Shown: positions 40,175 to 49,900 of the stretch, in pieces
Layout of the letters: each line of letters starts with the position of its first letter
Position numbering within the stretch: the stretch's first letter is position 1
Origin: an uncultured Thermoanaerobaculia bacterium
GTDB lineage: Bacteria > Acidobacteriota > Thermoanaerobaculia > Multivoradales > Multivoraceae
DNA: 64,000 bases
Reading direction: 5' to 3'
Assembly (NCBI GenBank): GCA_951812325.1
Contig: OX638294.1
Span: forward strand, 1-64,000
Position numbers and translations under genes: made by a program
The notes under the pieces: model-generated
What the model was told of the DNA's origin: nothing
What the model saw: only the letters and a program-made list of their open reading frames with translations
Databases searched by the model: none

Positions 40175-43100
40175 TCACTTCCGGTCGTTCGGATCGAGGT
40201 TCAAGAGTCCTTGCCGTTCCAGTCTGTCGACTGCCTCGCCCATCCTCAGCCTGATGTGGCGGCCTGTCTTCTTGAAGCCGAATTGGCGGGCTGCCTGCTT
40301 GATGAGATCGTTCCGCTCGCAGCCGTACAGTCGGTCGGAGATGAGCCGGATTCCAGCCTCGAGCTCGCCGTTGGCGATGTGGTCGATCTTCCGCGCGGCG
40401 ACGCCAGAGGGCGGGCGCCGCGGCGTGACGGGCTTTGCCGGGATGCGCAGAAACCCTCGCTCTCGGCCTCCTTCCCAGTCGAGGTGCTTCGATCGGACCG
40501 CCTCCGTTGCTCCGCGCTTGATCCGCTCCCGGATGAGGTGTCCTGCCTTGCCAAGCGAGTACCTCTTCCGAATGCGGCCGACGACCAGGTCGATATGAAC
40601 CGGACCCTCGGCTTCCACCACCCGCTGCGCGAGCGCCGCCATCGTCTGCCGCGTCTCGGAAAGCAGCTCATCGCCGATTGGAATGTCCGCGAGCGACGCC
40701 TCCTCGTACTCGTCGAACAGCGGTGAGGGCTCAGAAGGATCAGGTTCTGCGCCTTCGTCCGAGGGCAGGGAGTCGGTGCTGTCGGGAGCGGGCGGGCATG
40801 GCGTGTCCGAACCGCCACCCTCGTCCCGCGGCGGGCGAGCCGATGCTCGCGCCAGGGAAAGGGCGCGTTCGATGGCTGCGAGTTCCGCATCCGGGTCAAG
40901 CGTCCACGCCGTCGACCAGACGCGGTGGATGCGCCAGCCCAGCCCTTCGAGCACGCCTTGACGTAGCCGGTCTCGGTCTCGGGCGGCGGCTGCGCTGTGA
41001 TAGGTGGCGCCGTCGCACTCGACGCCGAGGTCGAAGCCGGCGCCGTTGACCGAGGCGATGCCCAGGTCGATGCGGTAGCCGGAAACGCCGACTTGCGAGA
41101 CGACACGGTGGCCCCGCTGATCGAGTGCACGCTTCACGGCGTCCTCGAAGGGCGCTTCGGGCTCTGAATCCGGATCGGAGGCGGCTTGCGATTCGAAGGC
41201 TCGGTCGGGACTGAGCAGATACTCAAGGTAACGACGGAGCAGGCGAGGCCCGTCGTGCCTGGCAGTCTCGGTGATGTCCTGGGGGCGCAGGGAATGCACG
41301 ACCGTCATGCTTCGGCGGGCACGGCTGACCGCGACGTTCAGCCGGCGTTCGCCGTGTTCGAAGTTGATCGGTCCGAAGCGCTGCGGCACCGCGCCGGATG
41401 CGGTGGTCGGACCGTAACCGATGCTCAGGATGATGTGGTCGCGCTCGTCGCCCTGCACGTTCTCGAGGTTCTTGACGAAGAAGCACTCCGGCTGGTCCTC
41501 TCGAAATCGCTGGTCGAGGTCGCGCTCCTCCAGCCTGCGCTCATCCACGAGTCGTTCGATCAAGTCCGCTTGAGCTCGAGACAGGGCGACGACACCGAGG
41601 CTTTCGCGCGCCGGTCTCGAACGCATGGTCGAGAAGACCCGCCTGACAACTTCCTCCGCCTCGACCCGATTCGTTCGCGATGCGCCCGCGTCAAAGCGGC
41701 CATGGCTGAGGTACACACCACGGACCCCCAGGGCGTCGTCGTTGCGACCCGGCGTCGGAAAGGTCAGCAGCCGATCCTCGTAGAAGTAGTGATTCGAGTA
41801 ACGAATCAGATTCTCCTGCCGGCTGCGGTAGTGAATCGTCAGGTGCTGTTCGGCTACGCCGGCGCCGAGCATCCCGACCATGGCGTCGAGAATGCTCTCG
41901 CGGCCTGCCGTCTGATCCGGGTCGTCGCCTTCTTCGTTCAGTGCCTCCGGGTCGTCGCTGTCTTCCCGTGCCCGCCGGAAGAAACTGGTGGGCGGAAGCT
42001 GCTTCTTGTCTCCTGCCACGATGGTCCGCCTGGCTCGCGCGATCGCCGGTACGGCGTCCTCGGGAAAGACCTGGGACGCCTCGTCGAAGACGACGACGTC
42101 GAAGTCGACCGTCTTGGCCTGGAGTTCGCCGCGTGGCAGGTACTGGCTCACCGCGAGCGGACTCATCAAGGTGCACGGTTTCAGAGCCTGCAACACGTTG
42201 GGGATACGCCGGAGGAGCGTCCGCACCGGCATCCGCCGGCGGCTCTTGGAGATCTCGCCTTTGAGGGCGCCGATCTGGCCGGCCTGCGCATGCGTCGCCC
42301 ACCGATCCGGGTAGCGCTCGAAGCAGCGTTCTCGGACCCGCGATCGAGCGGCCTGCATCAGGTCGCGGTCCAACTGCTGGAACTGTTCGCGGGTGTGTTC
42401 GTGATCCTTCGCGCTGAAGCCGCTGAACTCGGGATCCGAGCCGTACACGTGATCGAGCCAGGCGAGACAGATGCGGCGGCGTACGATCCGCGGGACCTCC
42501 TCGGCCTCGTTTGTCGCAGCTCGGATGCGAGTTGCGGCATCTGCGCCGATCTCGCGTTCCAGGTTCGAGACGGCCGATCGATACTCGATCCAACCGGTCG
42601 CGGAAGGGGCGTGTTGGGAGAGGTCCCCGGCCCATTGGCGGAGTTCGGCGAACGGGGCCGCACACCACGCCCTCCACTGGGTTCTGCCCGCATCGAAGTC
42701 CTCGCCGACCTGGTCGAGAACATCGAGAACCTCCCGGCCGACTGCCCGCAGTTCCTCGGCATTCTCGACGTAGGCGGCCTGCGCAAGGGGTTCGGTGACG
42801 TGCGCCTTGAGCCGCTCCGTCAGATGGCCGGGGGCGTCTTCGAGAGTCTGTCTCGTCCATTCGATCGCGGCCTTGACGGCACTCCAATCAGTATCCGCAC
42901 CGGCGAAGCGGACGCCGAAATCGGCCTTCAGTCTGGGCCCCAACTCCTCGTCCTCGCGCTCGATCTCTTCGAGACGCACCATGTCGTCCACCAGCCCCTC
43001 AAGAGCTTGAATGTCCTTCGGCGGTTGGTGGCAGCGCCCGGCGAGATCACCTGTCGCGTCGGCGAGCGCCTCCAGCGGCGGCAGGGCCCGTTGCGCACGG

Positions 43101-45784
43101 GTGATCAGTGCGGTCAATGGCAATGCCCCTTCGATCAGATCGGGCCGTTCGATTTCCTCGACGGCTGAAGCCAGCCGCGTCAACGCGCCATGGCCCGCTG
43201 CAACCGCCTCCTGTAGCTCGACATGCGAGTCCTCTTCTGTCAGCAGGCGGCGGAGTGCGCGGGCGCCAATCCCGCCGCGCCGCAGCGCAATCGTCTCCTC
43301 GAGGTCCTTCGCGAGCTGCTCCAGGTCGGTTTCCAGCCCCTGCAATCGTGCGCCCAGACGCTCCCTGTGTCCGGGTTCCGCCGCCGCCCACTTCCTGCGG
43401 AGCCCCTTCACCTTGAACGCCCGCTCCACGGCCTGACGGGATTCGTCCAGCGAGAGCTTGCGCGGATCCCGCAGCTCCGCGCGCAGAGTCCGTTGGTCGC
43501 GGCGCCAGGATCCGCCGAGGCGGCGCCACCAGCTCTGGTAGTCCGTTCGATAGCGATCGCGCATGTCGCGATCGACAATTTCGACCAGGCGGACCTCGAA
43601 CTCCTGCGGAAATCGTGTCTCCGCCTTGTGCAGGCTCGTGACGTGGTTCTCCAGCCGCGCCACGTCTCGTTGAGCCTGCTCCTCCTGTGCCGCGTCAAGC
43701 CACGCAGGCGGCGCCGGGTAGAGCCGGACCAGGCGTTCGGCGAGTTGGACGGCCTCGGACAGCTCCCCCGCGGTGGCGGCGTTCGGATTGCGGATCAGGG
43801 TCGAGCGCCCTGGCGCGCCGGATGAAGCGACCGATGCCAGCCGCTGCGCGGCACGGACAGCCTCCGTTGCAGCTTCCTCGAGTTCGCGGACGTGACGAAC
43901 CGGCTTCGCCGCCCGCTCATCGCTGCGGCTGTCGAGGACCGACATGATCCGCCGCGGCCATTCGACACCGAGAAGATCCCTGATGGCGCTGGCCTCGGCC
44001 GTTGCCCGCTGCAGGGACACCACGATCGAACGATAGTCGGCGGGCGGACGCGATCCGCCGTACACCTGTGCCGCCGCGGTATCGAGTTTCTTCCGGGCCG
44101 CCTGCTGACGCTCCCGTATCAGCGCCAGCCGGCGGAGCTTCGAGAGAGTGCCCTGATCGAGCCAGTGCGACGGGACGCCCCGACCTTTCGCCAGGTTGTC
44201 GAGCAGAGCAGCCGTCGTGCCGCACGCCTGGGCGGTCGGAGGTGTGGGTACGCCAGCCCACTCCGCGATCGATTCGGTGCGCGAGGTTGCTGTCTTCACG
44301 ACCGCGATGACCCGCTGCATCCGCTTCCGGATCCGTTCGGACAGCTCCATCGAGGGCGATGCGGCCTTGAGCGGAATCCAACGGTTCGTGGCGTGCTCGC
44401 GGAACTCGTCCGGGCGAATCGCGATGTGCGCCGCCCCGTCTTCGATGTCCGCCAGGCGCTGCTCGTCCAGCTCCTCGATTCGACCGATCGTGAAGTCCAC
44501 GTTCGGCGCATCAAGTACCTGCGCGTACTGCCCCTGCATCTCGAAGGCCGTGCGGCCGAGCAGGGTACGGGTCTGATGCAGTGCTCTCACGAATCGGTTG
44601 AGCCTGGTTCGCCGATCCTCGAGAACCTTGAGGGAGAGTGTGGAGTCAGGAACGTGCCTTGGATCGTCAAGCGACTCCTTCAACTGTGCATAGACGGAAC
44701 TCCTCTTCGCCCGCCCGCTGTGGAGGTCGAGGCAGAAGACGCCCAGTCCGCATTCGTCGAGCCGGCGCTTCACCACATCGAGTGCCGCCGTCTTCTCGCT
44801 GACGAACAGGACGCGCTTGCCGTCGGCGAGCAGGGTGGCGACGAGATTGACGATCGTCTGGCTCTTGCCGGTGCCGGGCGGACCGTGGACCACGAGGTGG
44901 GCGTCGCCGCGGCGTGCGGTCTCGATTGCCCGCAACTGGCTGAAGTCGGCGTCGACCACGGTGAACTGGTCGTTCAAGGCCAGCAGGTCGTCGAGTCGTC
45001 CGCCGTGGAGGTCTCCGTCTGGCGGCATCGCGCTCGGCGTCGACCGGTCGTTTCCCGTCCCGGCTGGCGGTGCTGCACCGGCGAGCTGCAACACGAGGGG
45101 ATGATCCACACCCTCCGTGCGCATGCGGCCAAGATCCTCGTACATCGCCAGTTTCGAGTAGGCGAAGGTGCTCAGGGCGACCTCGTCCTCCACCGCCCAA
45201 TCTGCCTTGCCGCGAATCGCCTGGCGCACCTCCTCGAGGTACTCCGAAAGCCGCTGTTCCTGGATGTCCGGCAGGGTGAGGTCGAACGTTCGGAGTTGGT
45301 GCGCCAAGGTCGCATTGGCCTCTGCCGTGTCGTCCTCTCGCTTGAGATGGAAGGCGGCGCGGGGAGAGGCGCATTCGAGATCGCACGGCAGCAGCGTCAG
45401 CGGCGAGCGAGCCGCCTGACCGTGCTCGTCGATCCAGCGCAGGAAGCCGACCGCGAGGAACAGAACGTTCAACCCCTGCTCGTTCTCCCATTCCCGATCC
45501 TTGCGGCGCAGCGCCTTCAGGCGCCGCTGAAGGTCCAGGGGTTCGATGTCGGTCTCGATGTCGCCGGGCGTCACGCGAACGTCGTCGCCGATGCGTTGGG
45601 CGTGGGCGAACCTCCAGCGGGCTGTCGAGCCGTCGATCCAGGTATCGACCTCCGGAGGGCTGACGTGCAACGGAACGGCCATGCGCCCGGGCTTGAAGTA
45701 GAGGAGATTGTTCCGGCGGTCAAGCTGGAGCAGCCTCTTCTGCCAGTCGGCGATCACCTTCGCGACGGGTGTCTGGCGGGGCAT
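40175..45784 (-). CDS. DUF4011-helicase-nuclease-DUF3320 protein (Hhe-like antiviral defence)
   Basis: The 1869-residue protein begins with a DUF4011 segment (WQKRLLQLDRRNNLLYF). A superfamily 1 helicase follows, with Walker A GPPGTGKSQT at 301-310, the Walker B region VVFDEASQVFPED near 1235 and C-terminal helicase motifs (EDQPECFFVKNLENVQGDERD, LNVAVSRARRSM). Near 1540-1640 a Vsr/DUF559-like nuclease domain has D...ECDGATYH (RIDLGIA, LGVECDG) and GWRIHRVWST. The C-terminus (about 1700-1869) is DUF3320-like. This order matches the single-protein Hhe system reported to protect against phage. Regions between the helicase blocks (450-1180) are coiled and poorly conserved. Key motifs look intact. 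Confidence 0.85.
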   Translation of the reverse strand: MPRQTPVAKVIADWQKRLLQLDRRNNLLYFKPGRMAVPLHVSPPEVDTWIDGSTARWRFAHAQRIGDDVRVTPGDIETDIEPLDLQRRLKALRRKDREWENEQGLNVLFLAVGFLRWIDEHGQAARSPLTLLPCDLECASPRAAFHLKREDDTAEANATLAHQLRTFDLTLPDIQEQRLSEYLEEVRQAIRGKADWAVEDEVALSTFAYSKLAMYEDLGRMRTEGVDHPLVLQLAGAAPPAGTGNDRSTPSAMPPDGDLHGGRLDDLLALNDQFTVVDADFSQLRAIETARRGDAHLVVHGPPGTGKSQTIVNLVATLLADGKRVLFVSEKTAALDVVKRRLDECGLGVFCLDLHSGRAKRSSVYAQLKESLDDPRHVPDSTLSLKVLEDRRTRLNRFVRALHQTRTLLGRTAFEMQGQYAQVLDAPNVDFTIGRIEELDEQRLADIEDGAAHIAIRPDEFREHATNRWIPLKAASPSMELSERIRKRMQRVIAVVKTATSRTESIAEWAGVPTPPTAQACGTTAALLDNLAKGRGVPSHWLDQGTLSKLRRLALIRERQQAARKKLDTAAAQVYGGSRPPADYRSIVVSLQRATAEASAIRDLLGVEWPRRIMSVLDSRSDERAAKPVRHVRELEEAATEAVRAAQRLASVASSGAPGRSTLIRNPNAATAGELSEAVQLAERLVRLYPAPPAWLDAAQEEQAQRDVARLENHVTSLHKAETRFPQEFEVRLVEIVDRDMRDRYRTDYQSWWRRLGGSWRRDQRTLRAELRDPRKLSLDESRQAVERAFKVKGLRRKWAAAEPGHRERLGARLQGLETDLEQLAKDLEETIALRRGGIGARALRRLLTEEDSHVELQEAVAAGHGALTRLASAVEEIERPDLIEGALPLTALITRAQRALPPLEALADATGDLAGRCHQPPKDIQALEGLVDDMVRLEEIEREDEELGPRLKADFGVRFAGADTDWSAVKAAIEWTRQTLEDAPGHLTERLKAHVTEPLAQAAYVENAEELRAVGREVLDVLDQVGEDFDAGRTQWRAWCAAPFAELRQWAGDLSQHAPSATGWIEYRSAVSNLEREIGADAATRIRAATNEAEEVPRIVRRRICLAWLDHVYGSDPEFSGFSAKDHEHTREQFQQLDRDLMQAARSRVRERCFERYPDRWATHAQAGQIGALKGEISKSRRRMPVRTLLRRIPNVLQALKPCTLMSPLAVSQYLPRGELQAKTVDFDVVVFDEASQVFPEDAVPAIARARRTIVAGDKKQLPPTSFFRRAREDSDDPEALNEEGDDPDQTAGRESILDAMVGMLGAGVAEQHLTIHYRSRQENLIRYSNHYFYEDRLLTFPTPGRNDDALGVRGVYLSHGRFDAGASRTNRVEAEEVVRRVFSTMRSRPARESLGVVALSRAQADLIERLVDERRLEERDLDQRFREDQPECFFVKNLENVQGDERDHIILSIGYGPTTASGAVPQRFGPINFEHGERRLNVAVSRARRSMTVVHSLRPQDITETARHDGPRLLRRYLEYLLSPDRAFESQAASDPDSEPEAPFEDAVKRALDQRGHRVVSQVGVSGYRIDLGIASVNGAGFDLGVECDGATYHSAAAARDRDRLRQGVLEGLGWRIHRVWSTAWTLDPDAELAAIERALSLARASARPPRDEGGGSDTPCPPAPDSTDSLPSDEGAEPDPSEPSPLFDEYEEASLADIPIGDELLSETRQTMAALAQRVVEAEGPVHIDLVVGRIRKRYSLGKAGHLIRERIKRGATEAVRSKHLDWEGGRERGFLRIPAKPVTPRRPPSGVAARKIDHIANGELEAGIRLISDRLYGCERNDLIKQAARQFGFKKTGRHIRLRMGEAVDRLERQGLLNLDPNDRK

Positions 45785-45809
45785 CTGCGGATCGTCTGCT
45801 GCGGCCCGG

Positions 45810-46910
45810 TCAGGCCTCGGTTCGAGGCTCCATCGCCAGAATCCACTCGCTGATCAGCGCCACCGCTTCCTGATCGACCAGGCCGCGGCCGATCTCGGGC
45901 ATCGCGATGCCCGGGTGGGTCGATTCCAACCGGTAGACGAGGATCGACTCGTGGGGTTTGCCGGGGACGACCCCGTACCGGCGGTCACCCGTACCCGGGC
46001 CGGCTGCTACGGGATGCTTGAAGACACCGAGTCGGGTCCGGTTCTGGTGGTCCTTTCGCAGATCGAGCCCCGTGGTGCGGCCGCTGCCGGTCAGGTTGTG
46101 GCAGTGGGCGCAGTTCATGTCGAGCCAGGTGCGCGCCCGTTCCGCGAGGCTGCCGGTCGCGGGTTCGTTCCATACCGGTGCGCGCGTCGCCTCGGCGGCA
46201 GGAGGACCGCCTTCGAGGAAGCCGATGCGCCGCCAGCGGTCGAGCTGATTCTCCCGGTGGGCTTCGCCCCGGGTCGTCGTGTGGGTGGAGTCGCGGTTCA
46301 GTTGGGCCGCCTGGGGGCCGATCGGCAGCACGCGTTCACCGTCGGTGCGGTGACAGGTCTTGCACTGGTTCGCGTTCGGCACCTGGTAGGTGTGTTCGAT
46401 CCGGGCGCCGGCGCCGTCGATCCAGGTCACGTCGAGCGGGCCGCCGACGATCGCGAGTGCGGCCTCGGTCTGCTCCTCGTTCCAGATGTACGGCAGGCCG
46501 ACCCAGCCGCCGGGTTCGTGAACGAGCAACCGGGTTTCCAGCCGCCGCGGGTTGTCGTCCGGCGCGCGGAAGTCGGCGGGGTAGGCGAAGGTCTTCGCGA
46601 TCACGGCGCCGACCGGGAAGTCGAATGGTCCGCTTTCCCGGTACCGGGCGGGTTCGACCGCGCCGCCGGGACCGACCGGCAGGCGGACGAAGCGGAACTT
46701 CAGCGCGTAGTCGGAGAAGAGCGGCGTGTTCAGATCGTAGGGCTCGACGCCGGGGGCCGGCCTGTGGGCGGACAGTTCGCCGGTGAAGAGACCCCAGGCC
46801 GAGAGAGTCTGCGGATAGCGGGCGAAGGGGCCCCTTCCGGCGGAAGAATCACTGCTCGAACAGCCGGTGGCCACGCAAAGGACGACCGCCGGGGCGAGCA
46901 GCGCCCTCAT
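45810..46910 (-). CDS. SO2930-family dihaem cytochrome c lipoprotein
   Basis: The 366-residue lipoprotein (VVLCVATGC lipobox) has SAWGLFTGELS, PYDLNTPLFSDYALKFRFVRLP and two CxxCH motifs: CKTCH near 215 and CAHCH near 286. PGIAMPEIGRGLVD follows. These match the family defined by Shewanella SO2930, which is normally encoded next to a parallel beta-helix protein, as here. The physiological substrate is unknown. ATG at 46910 overlaps the stop of the beta-helix gene (TGATG). Confidence 0.87.
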   Translation of the reverse strand: MRALLAPAVVLCVATGCSSSDSSAGRGPFARYPQTLSAWGLFTGELSAHRPAPGVEPYDLNTPLFSDYALKFRFVRLPVGPGGAVEPARYRESGPFDFPVGAVIAKTFAYPADFRAPDDNPRRLETRLLVHEPGGWVGLPYIWNEEQTEAALAIVGGPLDVTWIDGAGARIEHTYQVPNANQCKTCHRTDGERVLPIGPQAAQLNRDSTHTTTRGEAHRENQLDRWRRIGFLEGGPPAAEATRAPVWNEPATGSLAERARTWLDMNCAHCHNLTGSGRTTGLDLRKDHQNRTRLGVFKHPVAAGPGTGDRRYGVVPGKPHESILVYRLESTHPGIAMPEIGRGLVDQEAVALISEWILAMEPRTEA

Positions 46911-48163
46911 CAGGGGCTGCCGGCGCCCGTCGCGGCGCGCAGATCGACCGGCCGGGGAACCGCGGGCAGCGAGCCCCGGTGCGGGCCGAGGTCCGTCGAC
47001 ACGCTCGGTTCTCCGCCCGCGAACACCGAGCCGAGATCGAGGTTCACGAAGTCCGCGTCGCCGTTGTTCTCGACGTAGAGGCGGAGTTCGTCCGGCACCG
47101 CGCCGTCGACCAGCTTGTCCGGGTTCACCACGCCGTCCCACACGATGTCCGGGAAGGCGCCTCCGGCGAGCGCGACGAACGCGTCGGCGAACGCGCCGTT
47201 CGGACCGTCGCCGCCGCCTGCGAACTCGTTGTCGTGGATGTAGACGCCCTCGGTGTACGGGTCGTAGCCGGGGTCGTTGTAGGTGCGCCCCGTCGACAGG
47301 TACGAGATGACCGCCAGATTCGAGTTCCGGTTGTCGCGGATCCGGTTCTCGAACAGTTCGATGTTGTCGCTGGCCATCACGATGACGCCGGAGCCGGCGG
47401 GAATCGTGGAGACGATGGCCCCCTCCCGGCCGAAGTTGGGCAGGTTGTTGCCCTCGATGTCGTTGTCGTAGACACGCGCATCGCGACCGTCTTTGACCGG
47501 AAGCTCCGGCAGGGAGAAGACGAGCAGGCCGCCCGTGTTGCCGTGGGCGCGGTTCTCGTAGACGTCCGCGCCGGTCGTGTTCTCGATCTCGATGCCGGCC
47601 ACGTTCTCCCACACCTCGTTTCGCCTGACGACGACGTTGGCCGACTGGCCGACATAGATGCCGGCGTCCGAGGCCCCGCGAACCCGACTGTCCTCGATCA
47701 GGACGTTCGTCACCTGGACCGGGTAGAGGCCGTAGGCGCCGTTGTTCGTGTCCGGTCCGTTCGTCCACTCGACCCGCACGCTGCGGAAGGCGGCGCCGGT
47801 GGTGCCCTCGACCTTGATGCCGTCGCCGAGGCTGTTTTCGACCGCGAGGCTCTCGACCGTGAAGTTGTCGGCCGTCACGAGAACTCCCTCGCCCCCGGTG
47901 CCGGCAGCCTGGTTGGCGAAGTCCAGGATCGTCTCGTCCATTCCCTGGCCGCGCAAGGTCACGCCCTCGACGTCGAGGGAGAGGGTGGCGTCGAGTTCGA
48001 AACGGCCCGCGGCGAGTTCGATGACCGCTCCGGGCTCGGCGACGAGCAACGCCTCCTGCAGGGTCTTGTGGTCGTTGGCGCCGGGGCGCAGGGGCCCGTC
48101 CTGTTCGGCGCAGGCGACCAGGGCGAGCAAGGCGACGGCGGTACAGAGGGTGTTTCGCTTCAT
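46910..48163 (-). CDS. Parallel beta-helix lipoprotein paired with the SO2930-type cytochrome
   Basis: The 417-residue lipoprotein (signal ending VACAE) has repeated right-handed beta-helix coils: GVTLRGQGMDETILDFANQ, NFTVESLAVENSLGDGIKV, NVLIEDSRVRG, NVVVRRNEVWENVAGIEIEN, ADVYENRAHGNTGG, NIELFENRIRDN. This corresponds to the parallel beta-helix family found with SO2930-type cytochromes. Such folds often bind or cleave polysaccharides, but no lyase residues are assigned. The gene is first in the pair, divergent from the cytochrome c'-like gene. Confidence 0.87.
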   Translation of the reverse strand: MKRNTLCTAVALLALVACAEQDGPLRPGANDHKTLQEALLVAEPGAVIELAAGRFELDATLSLDVEGVTLRGQGMDETILDFANQAAGTGGEGVLVTADNFTVESLAVENSLGDGIKVEGTTGAAFRSVRVEWTNGPDTNNGAYGLYPVQVTNVLIEDSRVRGASDAGIYVGQSANVVVRRNEVWENVAGIEIENTTGADVYENRAHGNTGGLLVFSLPELPVKDGRDARVYDNDIEGNNLPNFGREGAIVSTIPAGSGVIVMASDNIELFENRIRDNRNSNLAVISYLSTGRTYNDPGYDPYTEGVYIHDNEFAGGGDGPNGAFADAFVALAGGAFPDIVWDGVVNPDKLVDGAVPDELRLYVENNGDADFVNLDLGSVFAGGEPSVSTDLGPHRGSLPAVPRPVDLRAATGAGSP

Positions 48164-48237
48164 GGCTGGGGTTCGTCTCCGGGTCGTTACCTGGCCGGCA
48201 GGATCATGCCATGATAGCCCCGAAAGGGGACAACCTC

Positions 48238-48720
48238 ATGCCGGGGAAGATGGCGATCGCCGTAGTCGTTGCGGGCCTTGCTGGCGCGGCTGCCGCGTGG
48301 GACGACGCACCTGTGCCGGCGCCGCAGCCGATCGGCACGATGAGCGATCTGATGATCAGGCTGATGTATCCGGCGTCCGACGCGATCCTCTACGTCGAGA
48401 GCCGGGCGCCGACCAGCGAAGTCGAGTGGAACGAGTTGCAGGCGCAGGCGCTGATCCTCGCCGAGTCGGCCAACCTGATCATGATGCCGAGCCGGGTGGT
48501 GGGCGACCGCGACCAGTGGATGCGGGACGCCCGGCTCATGTTCGATGCCGGAGCGGCCGCATACGAAGCAGCTCTCGACCAGGATCTCGAGGCGCTGATC
48601 GCCCTGAACGAGCAGGTCTACCTGTCCTGCGTCGTGTGCCACAAGCGAACCCGGCCCGATTACGGGCGGAACTACAAGCGCTTCGAGGATTCGTCTGCCG
48701 AGGAGGCGCGGGTTCCCTGA
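48238..48720 (+). CDS. Cytochrome c'-like monohaem protein
   Basis: The 160-residue exported protein has an N-terminal signal (AIAVVVAGLAGAAAAW), four predicted helices and a single haem site near the C-terminus (CVVCHKRTRPDYG). A haem motif at the end of a four-helix bundle is the cytochrome c' arrangement. ATG at 48238 is favoured because AAGGGGA precedes it; an upstream ATG at 48211 lacks such a site. Electron or gas-binding role not determined. Confidence 0.8.
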   Translation: MPGKMAIAVVVAGLAGAAAAWDDAPVPAPQPIGTMSDLMIRLMYPASDAILYVESRAPTSEVEWNELQAQALILAESANLIMMPSRVVGDRDQWMRDARLMFDAGAAAYEAALDQDLEALIALNEQVYLSCVVCHKRTRPDYGRNYKRFEDSSAEEARVP

Positions 48721-48831
48721 ACCCGCGTGTTTCACCGGAGGGGCCATCGGGTCGGGCCGGTCTTCGGCCCGCGGACGCTGCCCGGACGCCCCGCTGCTAC
48801 GATCGCCGATTCAACTTCAGGGAGAACCGAC

Positions 48832-49767
48832 GTGACTTTGTACGACTCTCGGTGCCGCCGGGCTCGGTGCGCGACGCTTCTGCTCGCTTGTCTTCTGGCG
48901 CCGCTCGCCGTCGCCGCCGCCGACTCGAACGCTGACGTGTGGGATCGTGTCGAGCACCATACGGTGAAGAGCGGCGGGATCGACATCCACTACGTCACCC
49001 TGGGCGAAGGCAGGCCGGTTCTGTTCCTGCACGGCTTTCCGGACCTCTGGTACTCCTGGCGGCACCAGATGGCGGCCCTCGAGGGCGAGTTCCGGACGGC
49101 GGCTATGGACCTGCGCGGGTACAACCGGAGCGGTCAGCCGAAGCGGGTCGAGGACTACCGGATGCCGTTGATCCTCAGCGACGTGGCGGCGGTGGTCGAG
49201 GACCTCGGCGCGCCCGTCACGCTGGTCGGCCACGACTGGGGCGGCGGTATCGCCTGGCGCTACGCGATGGCGCATCCGGAGCAGATCGAGCGTCTGGTCA
49301 TCCTCAACCTGACCCATCCCAGGGGCTACGGCAACGTGATCGCGAACGCCACCGAGGCGCAGCGGCAGAACACGCAGTACGCGCGGAACTTCGCGACCTC
49401 GGAGCCTGACGGCAGTCCGGTGCCCGAGGGCCTTCTGAACCGCTACGCCAGCGAGGGCGAGAAGGTGGCCGGCCACTATCGGGAGGCTTTCGAGCGGTCC
49501 TACTGGGACGGCATGCTGAACTACTACCGGGCGAACTACGGTCAGGTAGCCGGCGGCGGCGAGATGCCGAACCTGCAGATGCCCGTGCTCCAGTTTCACG
49601 GCCTGAAGGACACGGCGGTGGACAAGGATGGATTGAAGAACACCTGGGACTGGATCGACCGCGACTACACGCTGGTCACGGTGCCGTCGGCGGGCCACTG
49701 GGTCCAGTTGGAAGCGGCGGATCTGGTCTCGGACACGATGCGCGCCTGGCTGCTGGCCAGGGAATGA
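48832..49767 (+). CDS. Exported alpha/beta hydrolase, epoxide hydrolase-like
   Basis: The 311-residue protein has a signal peptide (LLLACLLAPLAVAAA) and an alpha/beta hydrolase core: HGFPDLWYSWRHQM (oxyanion HGFP), the nucleophile elbow VGHDWGGGIAW (Asp nucleophile, as in epoxide and haloalkane hydrolases), YRANYGQ on the lid, and the terminal His in SAGHWVQLE. GTG at 48832 has AGGGAG upstream. It follows the cytochrome c'-like gene on the same strand. Confidence 0.9.
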   Translation: MTLYDSRCRRARCATLLLACLLAPLAVAAADSNADVWDRVEHHTVKSGGIDIHYVTLGEGRPVLFLHGFPDLWYSWRHQMAALEGEFRTAAMDLRGYNRSGQPKRVEDYRMPLILSDVAAVVEDLGAPVTLVGHDWGGGIAWRYAMAHPEQIERLVILNLTHPRGYGNVIANATEAQRQNTQYARNFATSEPDGSPVPEGLLNRYASEGEKVAGHYREAFERSYWDGMLNYYRANYGQVAGGGEMPNLQMPVLQFHGLKDTAVDKDGLKNTWDWIDRDYTLVTVPSAGHWVQLEAADLVSDTMRAWLLARE

Positions 49768-49793
49768 GCGAAGGCTCGGGAGGACGGTCGCAG

Positions 49794-49900
49794 CCATGTC
49801 GATGATCGAGCGAGGAAGAGAACCTGCCCAGGCCACAGGGCATGAATGCGTTTCGCCGCCGGAGGTTGCCGCGATGTCGATGATCGAGCCGCGAAGAGGC
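49794..49900 (+). repeat. Duplicated start region of the NIPSNAP gene
   Basis: ATGTCGATGATCGAGC followed by GAAGAG occurs at 49796 and again at 49874 (78-base offset, same frame). The two copies offer alternative start codons. Confidence 0.7.
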
